Positions 42,816-55,862 of a DNA stretch of 64,000 nt are shown one piece after another. Source of the DNA: Anthopleura xanthogrammica (taxonomy: Eukaryota; Cnidaria; Anthozoa; Actiniaria; Actiniidae); assembly GCA_964019055.1 (NCBI GenBank), contig OZ025207.1, forward strand, positions 4,355,001 through 4,419,000, given 5' to 3'. Made by a program: the position numbers and the translations under genes. Under the pieces are notes generated by a model. The model ran no database searches and was not told where the DNA came from. It was given only the letters and a program-made list of their open reading frames with translations. Position 1 is the first letter of the stretch, and each line of letters starts with the position of its first letter.

Positions 42816-44640
42816 CCTTATATTAAAGTTATTCATTAATCGTATTTCATTTCCCCTGAGCCACTAAGTGATAATGACGACCGTTTTGCTTGTAACTTAG
42901 ACTTTTTCCTTTCTTAAAATGTCAGTCGAATGACACCGAATTGGATAGGTGACAAAGTAAGAAATGTAAAACTATACTCTTACACCTGACAAAGATAATA
43001 ATATTGTAAAAGATAAGTAAGAGAAATAGATGTCACCGCTGAAGAAGGCAGTTGCAATAAAGGCTCCATCGATCATCTTGTGAAAGCCGAAGCAGATCTA
43101 CGTACCGCAGACAATGCAAGCGACAGCTAAACTGCGGTAAAACAGTAAAAAGCCGTTTGCAAGATCTTTTTTTCTTATCGCGAATCTTGACATCGTATAT
43201 GAGTGGATCGTATTCGCGCTTTTTTGTAAAAAAAAAAAAAAAAGTTAGCACTTCTAAACCATCCCTATTTTTGAAAATGTGGCGAGAAAAAAATACGGCC
43301 TCGAGAACTCAATAATTCAAAGATTTAGCCGCAAATGCTGATTAACGGTTTATTTGGGATCCCAAACAAATCTATTTTGCTCCAACCTACAAATTTATGA
43401 AAATCACATGCTCATGCGTATTGGGCGATATGCACGTGATCAATTTCCACCATTGTCATCCACTATGGCGGAAAGAGTTAGAAAACTCATGCCTCATATT
43501 TATCATTTGGTGACCAAAGTTTGCACTCGAACCGTGAACACTTTTTTTATCGTCCAATCAGAAGCCAGATTCACAACAAGGCTCTGAAATTATGTTGAGG
43601 TTAGCTAACTAAACATAATGTCAATCTGGTTTCTGAATGGACGATGAAAAAATGTAAGAGCCGCCCAAAGCAAAAAGAAATCTGCCAAAAATTAGACGGG
43701 TAAGTGCCTTGTTCGTAAAAAAATTTGACGGCCGTCGAAATCCTAGTTTGCAAACGAGACATCAAACTTCGCAGGTTGTACTTCAACGATAACGGTTATA
43801 TATCTATATACTTTAAGGATTAGACGCTTTAATCGTAAGAATGTCTGGCAAAACAAACAAAACAAACTTGTGGTAATAGTGCTATCGCTTTTTCAGATAA
43901 ATACCCTCTTGTTTCTAACGAAGTCCCATCTGGTGTCATCTCTTGTGCTACCGGACAACTCTTAATTGGAAGGAAATATTTTCACGAGTCTAGATTTTCC
44001 AGTGATAGTTAAAAAGCTGAAGATAATTGGCTAGTTATGGCCGGGAGAGTAGCTTCTACTTAAACATAAGCTTATGTGGAATTAACAGGCAAAAGATTTG
44101 ATAATCCGAGCTTAAGAAATGGCAGACAGTGTAGATTAAATACTTAGCCGAATTTAAAGAAAGAAAAAAAAGTACACACATGCAAGCGTGGGGCTCAGAA
44201 TTTTAAGAAGTAAGCTTAGAATTTTATTATACTGTAGTGCGAAGAAATCCTATCGTTAGAACGAAATTAATCAAGAATTTTAATAAACACATGTATGCCA
44301 AGAAAACTACTAGTAAAAAGTACTGTGATCGATTGTAAACTGGTATGAAACATGCCGAATAATACAGGACTGGTGACATAAGTAAGTTGAATAATTTGAA
44401 CACCGTGTACGTAATTAGACGTATTGGACGTTAGAGCTTCAAAGTAACGTCCTAAACGTCAATTTAAGTTCACTTTAACAGCAAATGTCCTTTTTATCAG
44501 GTTGTAACAGAAAAAAAAGAAGATGAAACGACTAATTGGATAATAGATTGTGGTCTGATGTAGAAAACATTTGTCTTGTTAAGCGAGGGTCGCGCTCATG
44601 TAGTATTAACGAACTACTAGGCTTATAATGTAACCCTTCT
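42816..44640. other. Intergenic DNA, no supported gene
   Basis: Around 43545-43650 two diverged inverted blocks (TTTATCGTCCAATCAGAAGCCAGATT / AATCTGGTTTCTGAATGGACGATGAAA) suggest an old MITE. A T/A run lies at 43220-43240. Confidence 0.35.
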
Positions 44641-44649
44641 AATAAGGTT

Positions 44650-45190
44650 AATGCACCTACCACGCAAAGTTTCGATATCAAAGAAAAGGAAACGTTCAAA
44701 TGGACCATCAAGTCCAAGGTCAGCTGAGATCGTGGATCTATTCCAAAACTTAATGATGTCAATTATAAACGTATGTCTTGACATCTCGGAGCACAAACTG
44801 AAAATATATCGTCAGAAAGTGCGGAAAAAAGGAACACGTTTTCCCAGTTTTTTTCGGGTAAGATTTTTTAACGTAACTTTAGCGATTAATAGGAGAGAAG
44901 AAAAAATATCTAAAGATATTGAAATAAGTTTTTTTCCAAATTTATTCCTACCTAGAAATTTTACAAAAACTAACGAACATTATTTAGACTTCACTAGACA
45001 TGTCTGATAATGCGCCACTTTCAGTTTTGGCTATTTCGTTGTTGGTAAACAGAGAATGGGATGTTAAGACTGTTTCGTAATTGTTTCAGAAGTCTCCATG
45101 AAGATAGAGTGACCCAAGTCAGGGGCTAACTTTTTTTCTTTTCCTTTAGACACCCTACCTTATCTGCTATATCGGTCATGGTTTGCATTG
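44650..45190 (+). CDS. Candidate exon pair, basic product
   Basis: An open frame from 44651 reads MHLPRKVSISKKRKRSNGP and includes donors at AAC/GTATGT and CGG/GTAAGA. A very strong acceptor (TTTTCTTTTCCTTTAG) near 45150 is followed by TPYLICYIGHGLHWLFNS and a stop. Phase 0 joins them from either donor. The basic KKRKR could be a nuclear localisation signal. Not recognised, could be chance. Confidence 0.25.
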
Positions 45191-45562
45191 GCTGTTCAAT
45201 AGTTGATCACTACTGTTGAATCACTGATCACAGGTGCAGTTGATTGATAGGCAAAACTAATGCCAAGGACTGCACTACCGGTAACAGCCTTAAGAACAGA
45301 TTACCATACTCAAAGCATGATCTGGAAGTCGTGATTGGGGATTAAACCATGGATAAAATGAATGCCCTATTGACCGGGATTCTCGCTTCAATCTACGAGA
45401 TAATCATCGATCTCTTAGAGTAATTTGCTGTACAGAAGGAGCTTTATGGAGATAATCTCTTGTTATTAAAGAAAGGGGTTCTTGGATTAAAATTTTCATA
45501 AACTCATGGACTAAGTCTTGAACAAACAATCTGATAACAATAAGGGAAGTGTGGCGGGAAGA

Positions 45563-45612
45563 CTAAGGAGAGGAGAGGAGAGGAGAGGAGAGGAGAGGAG
45601 AGGAGAGGAGAG
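45563..45612. repeat. (GAGAG)n microsatellite
   Basis: GGAGA units, about ten copies. Confidence 0.9.
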
Positions 45613-47304
45613 AGATTTTATTTCCCACAGAAGAAAAAAAAACATTGTTTTGCGGCTAAAACATGCTGTCTCTGTTACAGTTCTTCAAGGTAAAACACAG
45701 TCTGCCAGCTTTCCCCCCTGCTAATAGAGAGTTTAAGAATCCGGTCTACGCCCGGCCCGCCAAACCTGAAACGTCAGTTGACCAGTGAAAAGTCCTTTAA
45801 AAACAGTAAAGAGGAATCGCCACAATCTCCAAGTCGTAGATCAACAATAGAATATTTCTCTTTGTTAAGAAGGTTTGCAAAAGGTAAATCGAAACACAGG
45901 AAAACAAAGAAAACTTGGCTACGTTTGCCGTTAGAGAAAAAAAAACGCGAATCTTAAGCTCTCTAATTTCCAACTCGATCTGCGTGGAGACATTACCCAT
46001 CACGGCTCTGACTTTGATCAGCTTTTAATCCCAATTTCAGGGTTCAATTTAGTTAAAATTCCGTCAATGAACTGACAAATATGCTTTTAAGCAATCTGTA
46101 TAACTGTAGTTCTAAACTGAATTAAGCTGTCTTTCTTCAACAGGCTCCTATATCATTTGCCCTTGAGTTAGAACAACAAAAAAGCCCTTGACCAGGGCAA
46201 GTTATAGGAACTAGATACCAAACAATACTACAACATCTAACATGTCGAGTGTCATTTTTGGGATATCCGGGAGACTCGTCGCCAATGGAGTATATAAACT
46301 ATTCTTATATCAGTTTTAATCACTAACCTCACCTTGGCCTTTCAAGAATGGCGTGATTCAAACAGGTCATTGTTATGGTTACAAATGTACCACAAACCAT
46401 GCAAAGATTCCAGGAACAGCGGCCAAAATGACCATAAATGGTCGGGTATTGGGTATCATCGTGCCTTAAGGGGCAGTGTTGTAATAGAGAAATAATAATT
46501 AGTTGTCTAAAGCTTTGACATGACTTTATTTCAATAAATATGGTGCAATTGCTCCTCAAAACCGCAGCATTGGAAATCGCATTGTCAAGAGCCTCAATAG
46601 CCAAAACGATGAGTAAATGATCTGTTCGTACAAAACTCCAATTTAAATCCGTCTGTCTGTCTGTGCTAATCTGAAGTTACATCACCGTTTAGAAACTAAG
46701 ACTTAAGCCAAGGAATGACAAGGAGTACCATGCAACACTTTCGAGCGTCTGTAAGTTAGCCAAGAAAGAATGTCAAGCGTATTTATCTGTATATACAGAC
46801 TGTCATAATCTAAGATCAAAACTGTTCGAGTTTTCTAGACCAAAATCGTAATATTACTTAGTGATATCGTTGATTATCAATTCTAAATTTGTCTGAGGAA
46901 AAAAGTTGGCAAAGGTGGTATAGTTTCCATTATTCTTTTACGTTCTATGAAAAAACATCACCTATTTCTTCTAGTATTACAAAGCCCTCAGTTAATTAAG
47001 AGTATGTATAACCCTAGGTTTCCCATCACGTAGCTTGTGCTTATGCAACTTCTACTCTCTATGCCCCCTGGTAACTGGAAACTCACAATACTTAGGGAAA
47101 AAAATATCAATTTCCGCTGCAGTTTGTAAACTTAATGTAAAATTGATGTAAACATAGTGCAAATTAAATTTATAGTGAAACTGTATTTTTACATGAAACG
47201 TGTGTCAAATTTTGAGGTGTCTTTAAAAATTAGTTTTCAAAGTATGTAAAATTATAATTCACATGTTGTAATTCAGCGAGGTGTCAAAGCTGGTTTTCTT
47301 AAAA
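45613..47304. other. Intergenic DNA with weak coding hints
   Basis: A strong plus-strand acceptor (GTCTTTCTTCAACAG, 46143) is followed by APISFALELEQQKSP and a stop. A minus-strand frame near 46540-46604 reads MAIEALDNAISNAAVLRS. Neither could be linked to other exons. Confidence 0.3.
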
Positions 47305-50300
47305 TCACTCCAAGTCCTTCTTGTTTCTCTTCTCGATTGCTTCTTCCTCTCCAACTAGCATCGATCCGCCAAACTCGGTGGCATAAATTTCTTTGAAATC
47401 AGTAAATTTAAAAAAGCTCCTTCAAAGAATAAATTAAAGCATCGACTTCCTTAATTAATTAAGGCGAAAATCAAATGGTAGAACTAATGAACCCCGAGCA
47501 CGTTCGTCGTGTTAAAATTAGATTGTGGAAGAAAATCCTTTCTGATATGAAACGCACTTCCCCGTTCTTGCCTCTAGGATGTTAGGCACGATTTGTTGTG
47601 GTTGAATGACGTCAACAAGGTGGTGGACTCGAGTGGGAAGTGTTTAGTGTTCTACTTAAAGTTAACAACACATGGTAGCCAAACAGGTTTTTAAGTACTT
47701 AACAGTTATGAAAATAAACGGCTTGGTCACAGAAAGTAATGTTTATGGAAAAAGGATGAATGTTGTTATAAAATATTTAGTGTTTATTTATGGAACACTG
47801 TTAACCACAGACCGATTAGTTATGCTTTCTCTTCAAACCAGAATTTTCTGCGGAAACGAGGTATTCTCAGGAACTACGCTACATTAGCTCATACAAGACA
47901 AAACAAATTTGCACTTGTGTGAAACCTTAAACCAAAATAACGACCAAATCGTATTTTCGAGAGCTTGACATATTTCGGTTCTTCTGGTTGCCATGGTGAT
48001 AATGAGCGTGTGGTCTCGCTTGTAGTGATTTCAAATTAGTGTAGGAACATTGTTTAAGAAGATTAGTCATTAAGTTATAATACGCTTGAACCAATCACAA
48101 TGGAAATGAAATAAATTAAGAAAGGCTCTAGTCCTGTGATCAAGAACTGTCATATTATATCAAATTTGTCGTGAGTTTCAAATAAGCATAACGGGAAATG
48201 ATTCTCCCAAACTCCGTCAAGAAAATTGGCTTTGCGGATAGTAAACAAACGAGAGGATTGTTTCCCAATAATTGATTAAGACAGCTTTATATAACTGGCA
48301 AATATCTTACCAAAACATTCGGGTCATTTTATCTCCTGTTCGTTGAGCTTTTTCATTTATTTTAATGAGAGATTTCTGGAAAATGAGCCACCAATCTTAA
48401 CTAAATTGTTTTCATTGAGATGAAGTATATAGGAGTTTGTAAAGATTAGGAGATCAATGTCCACTTTTGTCATTAAGAAAAAATTCTTGTTATTGTCTTT
48501 TTCATATTCTTTTTTGGTTGTGTGTAAACTCAATTTCAATTTTTAAGGAGTTTTTTAATGTGAACTCCGCCGGCAACTCTCACCATTAAGCAAAATCTGT
48601 CTACAATTATTATAAACCTACCTATATTAGAGAATAAATAGTTAAAAATACATTTAGCTGGCTAAAAATAAATACGATTGCGGTTTCCTATTTAAACGCA
48701 TTCCTCAAAAAAGAATTTTCGAGTTCAAAAAATGCGAAAAATGAACCGAGAATTACAGTTCTTAAAACAGAATATCATAATCAGCCTCGTGTATTTTAAT
48801 TTCAAATCTTTCTTTTACGAGAAAATAAAAGTTTTTCACTTCGCGCCTTCATTCAACCTGACCTGAAAACCTGCGCGCGTGCTAAATTTTCGCGCCCTTT
48901 TCGGAACATTTTCCATAGAATGATTCCAAAACAATTTTCCCACGAAAACCAGGTGAAAACTAAATATTATTACATCTAATTGGAATTAAACTTTCAAAAA
49001 CAACAATTTTGTTTTCTGGATATCCTTTTTTAACGCTATAGGTTTACGTTTTTAAAAGATGAAGTATATATAATTCGACAAGTATATTGGAGTTCATTCT
49101 GCGTCAAAATGGCGGGTAATGAATAATCTAAAAAATAAAATATCGTTCTTAGAATATGTCATCATTGTCGGAATATGATTGTTTGGAAACGAGTTCGTAA
49201 ATTATTAATTGTGACAAGAACTTTTATTGTACATATCGAGAGATAATCTATTAACATCTGCTCATGCACGCGATGTACGCCATGTTGAAGAATTGAAGAA
49301 AAGTGCCTCTCAGTTGGAACTATCTGGTCTGACCTGAGGTTGGTTTGGGTCAGAAAACAACACAATAGTTTTAATCTCAAATGCCATGTCTAGACAACAT
49401 ATTCTCGAGTTTACAGAGTGCTTTCGGCTTTATTTAGTATCCACCTCCATGAAAAAAAATTAGCAGCTCTGCTCGCTTTGCGGCCTTCAATATTTCGGAA
49501 CCCAAGCGGATACAGTGAAGAATTAACGCTTGTCTTTAAAATTCTTAAAGTTGCACTGGATAATAAAGCTATATTTTATGAAATATTAAAGCTGTCGGTA
49601 GCAATGGGAAAACATTGTAATATAACAACTTATTAAGTTTGCATTCAGTCAACAACTTGGTAATCCTTAAGCCGTTAAGTTGTAATCAAATCGGCAAGTC
49701 TTTTTCGTTATATATGTTTCGAACCAACCTGTCATTTCATAGACACCCCATACAAATAACTGATGCATACTTTATTTCAAAAAATTATTTTCTATTTATT
49801 CTTTTTTCTCCTATCTACAAACACCAGCTCTCGTTTCAAATTAAAACTTCAGGTGTAGTTTTGGGAAATTCTCCTTTACACCACGTCTTTCTAATTTACA
49901 ATACTTCTTAGAGATTGACAGCTAAGACATTTTCTCAATTTTGTAAAAAAAAAACTTCTGCTCTGGACGTTTAGAACTTTGAGCTCCTTCCAGGATTGTC
50001 TTAAAACTATTTTTCTTTGGTCATGGCGGACTATGAAAACAAACACACAACTTACTCCTTAAAACAGCAACAAAAACACAGAATTTTGGTATCTTATACC
50101 CAGTAAAAACACACAAGAAAACAACACTGTATTGTGTTGGAACACAATAATTAGAAAACAGGTCTAACCCGGCCCTTTTTAGTCTACAAACAACTTTTAG
50201 ATTTTTCACACTCTCACTACGTCTGACTCTTTCAGTCGCATCTCTCAGCTTATTCATTCGTTTTTATCTACAACCTAAGTAAGAAAGCCCTGCCTTCGTA

Positions 50301-51167
50301 CGATTCTTTTTATGTCTGTGGAGTTTGGTTCAGCTTTCTTCGGCTTTCAGCGCGATGAAAGTGTCGTCAGTGCTAAGGCAGCGTCAAATTCTCTGTAGTT
50401 TTTAGGCTCGTTTGTTCTGAAAGGCGTAAAAAAACCAGAGCAATGATGTGAGTTTTTATTAGCAACTGAAAAACAAAACACAAGGCAAACAATCTCTAGA
50501 CACAATAAAGTCATACTGTTATCCGCTTAGACAAAGTCCTGTTTCCTTTTCATGTTCACCACTGGTTTGTCAAGCGGTTTTGTACTGTGGTAATAATTGA
50601 ATGCTAAAGTCACGGAGTGGATGAAGTGTGGACAAATGACACCCTCAAGCGCTGTCTGGAATTTTTGAATACCATCTAAAATAGATAGCTCTAGCTAATA
50701 AATCATTCTTATGGAAGCTTTATCGAGAGCAAGAATAATGACTGAGAATGTTTTGATAAACGCAAAGCCCCGAAAAAAAATTTGCGTGAAGGGAAAGGTC
50801 CTTTTTCATTTCTCTACGACCACTAACTTTCTCTTTTGCTGTACACACTGAAATGATTTATAAAACTTGAAGCTTTCAATATGGTTTAAACCCGCTTAAA
50901 TTTTACCTTTTTTCGGAGGGACTTAAAGCGTTGTTCGTGCTCGACTTCGCTTCTTCTTCGTGTCGAAGAGCGTCTTCTTGGACAACATTGCTCGGACTCT
51001 TCTCTCCTTCGCTGCCTTCTCTCCTCTCGTGTTTATATGTGTTTGAACTCGGAGCTAAAGAAATAAATTGGAAAGTTTCCTGGTCATTTTTTTTGCGAAA
51101 TTCAACGTATATTCCATTTGTCTCTTCTCTAAGCGATATACTCATGCATTGAGGAGAAATGTTGCCA
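47305..51167 (-). CDS. Multi-exon gene of unknown family, downstream of Irx
   Basis: Four exons look coding on the minus strand. 50907-51167 has acceptor ATTTCAG and reads GNISPQCMSISLREETNG..., then an acidic hydrophilic stretch ending ALSPSEK. 49233-49333 joins in phase and reads SDQIVPTERHFSSILQHG. 48311-48375 has acceptor CATTTTCCAG, reads KSLIKINEKAQRTGDKMTRM, and has donor GTAAGA. 47305-47390 is terminal and reads IYATEFGGSMLVGEEEAIEK to TGA. The first two exons join cleanly (AG/G). Linking exons between the others were not found, and the 5' end is beyond 51167. The product is hydrophilic with no membrane segment. I do not recognise it. It is transcribed in the same direction as Irx, 1.4 kb beyond the Irx stop. 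Confidence 0.5.
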
Positions 51168-51169
51168 CT

Positions 51170-52570
51170 GAAATGTTCAGGATATAGAAGGGGAAAACGT
51201 GTCGGGCTTATCGATACCTAAAATACAACCTTGAAAACAAGATAACCCATTACAACACACCTAACAAACTCCGCTATTTAGAAAGTTAATCAGTAAAAAT
51301 TAAATTCCATAAAAGAACGAGAGCAAAAACCTGCTTAGCTTCTCGAAACATTTCTTCAAGTCACCAGCAGTAAAGCGATATCGATAGAGCAAGCCTTACT
51401 TTTATTCGACCTTTTCAAAAACTTGATTTTTTTCTCGTCTCGACTCGTTCTAAGATGGGGATTAGACAATATTGTCTTCGACAGACTAGTTTTGAAAACA
51501 CATTTGTTAAGGACTTAGGAAAGATTTGATCAAATGATTTGATTAACGGGCTATCCATAATTGAATTCAGTCACTCGGACTTCCTTCCACGTCTAGAATG
51601 TTGTAAGTCGATAAATTAACGTTTGAAAATTACACCAGCTTAAAAAAATATATCGCACGCTGTATCTCTAAACATAAATACTTATATCAGTCGTCTATCA
51701 ATCGCAGTCAATCGGTATTTTATTTTAAATGTCGAATAATAATATTAGAGACAAGAAGGAAGGAACATCTTTAAGACGAACTTTTACAGAAGTTGTTACG
51801 GATAGCTTTTCTAGTTTAGTTTTTGGAAAAAGCTTGAGTTATCCATGATTGACCCCGAGTTTGTTCAGTTAGAGTTTGTGATGTAACCTCTTGATGAATA
51901 TCTTCTTCAAACGATCCATATGATACGGGGTCATAAAACAGAGAACAGGGCAAAAGTGGAACTCTGCCAAGAGATGAGATATCCAGGTAATGATGATGCT
52001 CTGAGAAAGTCTGCAGTAACGTTTATCGTTTTACTTCGTCTGTTTTTATTTAAACCAGTAATAAATCATTTGAGCCGTCAGGAAACCGTGTTATTGAAAT
52101 GTTCTTTGTAAAGTAAAGTAAAAATCCCAAAACAATCGTGAAACAGCTATAACGAGACGTTTAAAGTAAGATACGAAAGTCAGAAGGATGAGAGAGTTTG
52201 TCTCTAAAAGAGGAGGAATTGTCTTAACAAAGTTTAGGTGATATTAATGTTAAAGTTCCCGTGCTAACAAGCCATTCTTCTAGATTGATTCGTCTTGCAC
52301 GAAACACATTACACATATATTTTTTCAAGGTTATGAACAAAACCAGCTTTAGCTAAAATAACACGACATAGAACGTCTAAATGCTAATAAAAAATATTAT
52401 CTCTGCCGTCGTTCTATATTGTTTTTCGAGGTTTTTCTAAATGTATGTTGCATGGTCTATAAGGGGGGAAATGTTCGGATTGAACAGCGATAAATGATAC
52501 GCTGAGTAAAACACTTGAAAATCGCTCTAAACAATAATTATAAGCAAGCTCGAACATCAAGTAAACATGT
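51170..52570. other. Region between Irx and the unknown minus-strand gene
   Basis: It presumably holds the Irx 3' UTR and the 5' exons of the next gene. One plus-strand candidate exon (acceptor ATAAAACAG, NRAKVELCQEMRYP, donor GTAATG, near 51942-51986) is unlinked. Confidence 0.3.
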
Positions 52571-52572
52571 TG

Positions 52573-54966
52573 TTAAGATTTAGTTTGATATGTAAGGGTT
52601 GGTACGATACCTGATGTGATTACTGGAGTTTCTGTTGAAGTTCTTTGTATTGGAGTCGAAGGAGGAGTTTGTTGGTTTTGTGCAGGACTTGAAGGCTGAG
52701 CTGGACACGATGATATTGGTGGATTATAAAAGCAACCATCGACCCACTTTCTTAGACTTTTCACTGGCGAGTCCTCTACAGAACCAGACGCTTCAAGCTC
52801 TCGTTTGGTTATTATAGCCGGGGCAGTTCGTATCGCTGGTGTAGGAACCACCGTTGTTGTTTCATCAACATTTGGGCAAGAATTTTCATATTTTTCCGAC
52901 CCAACATTGGGATAGTCCCGATAACAATTCTCTTCATCGCTGCCCTCGTTTTTCTCAATATTTTCTTTCTTACTTTCTTTATCTTCATTTTCTATTAAAA
53001 AAAAATAAAAATTTATTTTAATAAATTTCTTTCCTATTCAAAATCATTAATTTTTTTTATCATTTCATATTGAAGACGTGTATAATACTGGTTCGGGTTC
53101 ATGTCAGACCGGCTGACGAGCGCAGCTTGGGGTAAGAGAATATATAATTAAAAAAAGAATTTTGAAATAGCGCCATTGTCTAAAAAATCCACTTTTCAGG
53201 CAACGCCAAAGTAAAAAATTCACCATGGGACCCAAAACTTGAAAACTAAAGCATTGTTTTTTGTGCAAAACATATTAGGGTACATTAAGGCTGTACTTTG
53301 TAATATAGAAATGTGTTTTAATGTTTTGAGGTTATCTAAAATTCCACCCACTTTCTGGTATTTCCAAAGAAAAACTAGCTGGAAGGCGATTATTATGGAA
53401 CAATATACACCCGTTACAGGATTTATTTTTACATACAGAGGATTATTTTTAGGTTATCTTAAAAAAGAAGTTTTCAGAGTCTCGTACCTTGGAGTTTTCT
53501 GTCGGAATGAAACTCTTGAGACGGTTTTTCATCATCACTGTTGATGTCCAGATCGATGTCCTCCACGTCGCTAGAGTCTCCACCGTCTTTTCTTTCTCCA
53601 CATCGATTTCTTGGAGACCAGGTCATTTTATTTTCTTTCTTAAGCCGCCTTCGAGCATTGGCGAACCACGTCGATACTTGTGTAAGAGTCATTTTAGTCA
53701 ATATTGCCAACATAATTTTTTCACCTTTGGTTGGGTAAGGATTCTTTCTGTGCTCATAAAGCCAAGCTTTTAGTGTGCTTGTCGTTTCTCTTGTCGCGTT
53801 TTTTCGCCTTGCTCCAGCGGCTGCGAGATCGATGGGCGAAAATCTAAAGTATTAAGAGAAAGTTTAAAGTGCACTTTCAGGACGAGCAAGAAAATATTGT
53901 CCATTTCAAAACGTCCCATATTATGGTATTATCTATCTTGTCCCTTACATATTGTCTGTAACATACTTGAAAGTACATTTCACTGTGTACATATCACATT
54001 CTGTCAAGCATGGCACACTCGATACGACTGGAGTAGATTTCAGTTAGTTAAATACACTTTCAAATGATACGTAGGACGGCAAGACAAGTTAAGAGATCTG
54101 TTAATTCTACGAGGAAATCATCTAAATGGTTCATAAAACATGCTGGCTAGTAGCGTAAGATTACACTAATGTAAGGACACTAATAGATTTAAGTAAGTGG
54201 CGTGGATGGTAAAGGCTATTTAGTGTACTAAAATAAAGTGGTGGAGTACCTTTCTGCAAAGCGAGTACAAGCTGCATGAGTATGAGGGTCGAAGCCGTGG
54301 AATTCGAATGGGTTTCGAGTCGCTTGCGAAAGATACCACGAATCTCTCCAGGGTTGTGCCATATCTTTGAAGTCACACGTCCGTGTCTGTATCAACCGCC
54401 GAGAGCAAACATAGAGGAGGAAAAGAAAAAAATATCTGATTAGACTTAATTATTACTAAGGGAATAGAACAGGATTTTAAGAAAAACTCTATTATGTAAA
54501 GTTAAGGACAAGATTGAGAATTAGCTGAGCTCTTGTGAGGCAATATAATACGGAGTGCAAGCCAGACAATGAGAGATGGACATACCAGTGGCGAGTAGAA
54601 GGCAGATAGCCCAGAACCGCTACCAATAGTGAACGCGCCATCACCAAATGGAGGTCTTGGAAGAACATTAACGGGCATTGAAGCTATACGATGCTGTAAG
54701 ACCCTGTCTAGTTGACATGGACAGACTGATTGACCAGGTAAACCATCCTGGATTTGCTGACTACTATCACAACAAGGGCTACCATTGCCATGTAGGACCA
54801 ACTAGAAACGAGACAATTAAAGATGACGATACGTCTAGTTTGAATTGCACTGTACAAGATTCAAATACGCAAGGTTGTACTTATCTCAAAGCTTAAGACT
54901 TACTTGAGGTGAATAGGAACAGCCAAACTGAGAACATGGCATCTTGGTAGCAGTCGAGTTAGCCAT
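52573..54966 (-). CDS. Irx: Iroquois-class TALE homeobox transcription factor
   Basis: Five exons join with full phase agreement: 54904-54966, 54586-54801, 54250-54386, 53488-53843 and 52573-52991, giving 396 residues. The start [20 protein letters not shown] and the AFYSPL region resemble Irx N-termini. The TALE homeodomain lies in exon 4: [20 protein letters not shown], the PYP three-residue loop extension, then [19 protein letters not shown], with TWSPRN after it as in all Iroquois proteins. An acidic stretch ([17 protein letters not shown]) follows. The C-terminal part holds [14 protein letters not shown] and a Ser/Pro/Thr-rich tail, and I see no canonical IRO box. Irx proteins are nuclear patterning factors, often acting with other TALE or SMAD partners. 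All introns are short (102-496 bp) and canonical. Nothing suggests disruption. Confidence 0.97.
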
Positions 54967-55663
54967 TCTCACTGTTGTAATAACATCAAAAACCCAGCGA
55001 CTTAGCAAACAGATTCAATTCAGACCACTTCAGATTTAAATAAATTATCGTAACGTAATCCAATGTCACAGCGCCAGCGTCAGAGCCAAAAATAAAGTCG
55101 AGAGAGGGACCGCCACGATGTGCTAGAGAAGGTATCTTCTGTCCTGGCGTTCAGTGTACAAATTTACGAAATCCTTGAACACAGTTCAACACCACTGTGT
55201 TCCAAACAATATTCTCAATCGGTTCATCTTGTTCGCTACAAGCAAGAGCGTCAAATTTGACACATTGAACATGACGTCTTCCCTTGCCACCAATCGAATT
55301 AAAATAGGAACAAGCTATGTATTGAAAACCCTTGGATCTGATTGGCAGAATGGCAGTTGTTAACTAGGCGAACATTTATTATTGTCTAGTGCCAACAAGA
55401 AAACAGACGTGTTTGACAGGGAAAACCCGCCCATGTGGGTGATTTTGTGGCTCGAAGCTCCGCCTTACTGGGTGCCATTTTTAGTGTTGTGTCTTGCATA
55501 CCGGGATTCGACTTGTACGGTGTAGTTAATGAGTTGCACTAGCGTAGGTGGCACGATTGTCTTTCATATTATTGGCATTACGGACTTGATTGTTAGCTGT
55601 TCAATAGCCCTACATGACAACTCAAAGGACAGCGATAATTCGGTTTTCTTTGCTCTTCGAAAA
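54967..55663. promoter_or_regulatory. Upstream region of Irx
   Basis: Presumed 5' UTR and proximal promoter. GC is locally higher around 55380-55500 (CCCGCCCATG, CTCCGCC). No TATA box is obvious. Confidence 0.35.
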
Positions 55664-55716
55664 ATGAAAAACTTCGCGTTATTACTTCTCATTGCTATTT
55701 GCCTTGGTCGTTTACA
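55664..55716 (+). CDS. Candidate signal-peptide exon
   Basis: ATG opens MKNFALLLLIAICLGRL, a textbook short signal peptide (Lys, hydrophobic core, Cys/Gly). It ends at a good donor TTACA/GTGAGC. Without splicing it stops two codons later. The following exon was not identified, so the mature product is unknown. It may be a small secreted protein, divergently oriented from Irx. Confidence 0.35.
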
Positions 55717-55862
55717 GTGAGCGAGTCAAGCGAGTAGTTCGTCTTTCGGTACTGATCGACCTTGACGTTACAGACTTTTCGGCTCGATTGTATTCTTGCC
55801 GCGCTGTCTTCTCTAAAGTCTTTTATAGCAAGCCTCTGAAAATCTAATTCTGCTGTTATAAG

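Noticed and set aside
47475..47585. Plus-strand frame MVELMNPEHVRRVKIRLWKK
   Set aside because: It looks protein-like but is isolated, 36 codons long, with no splice partner, and lies in an intron of the minus-strand gene.
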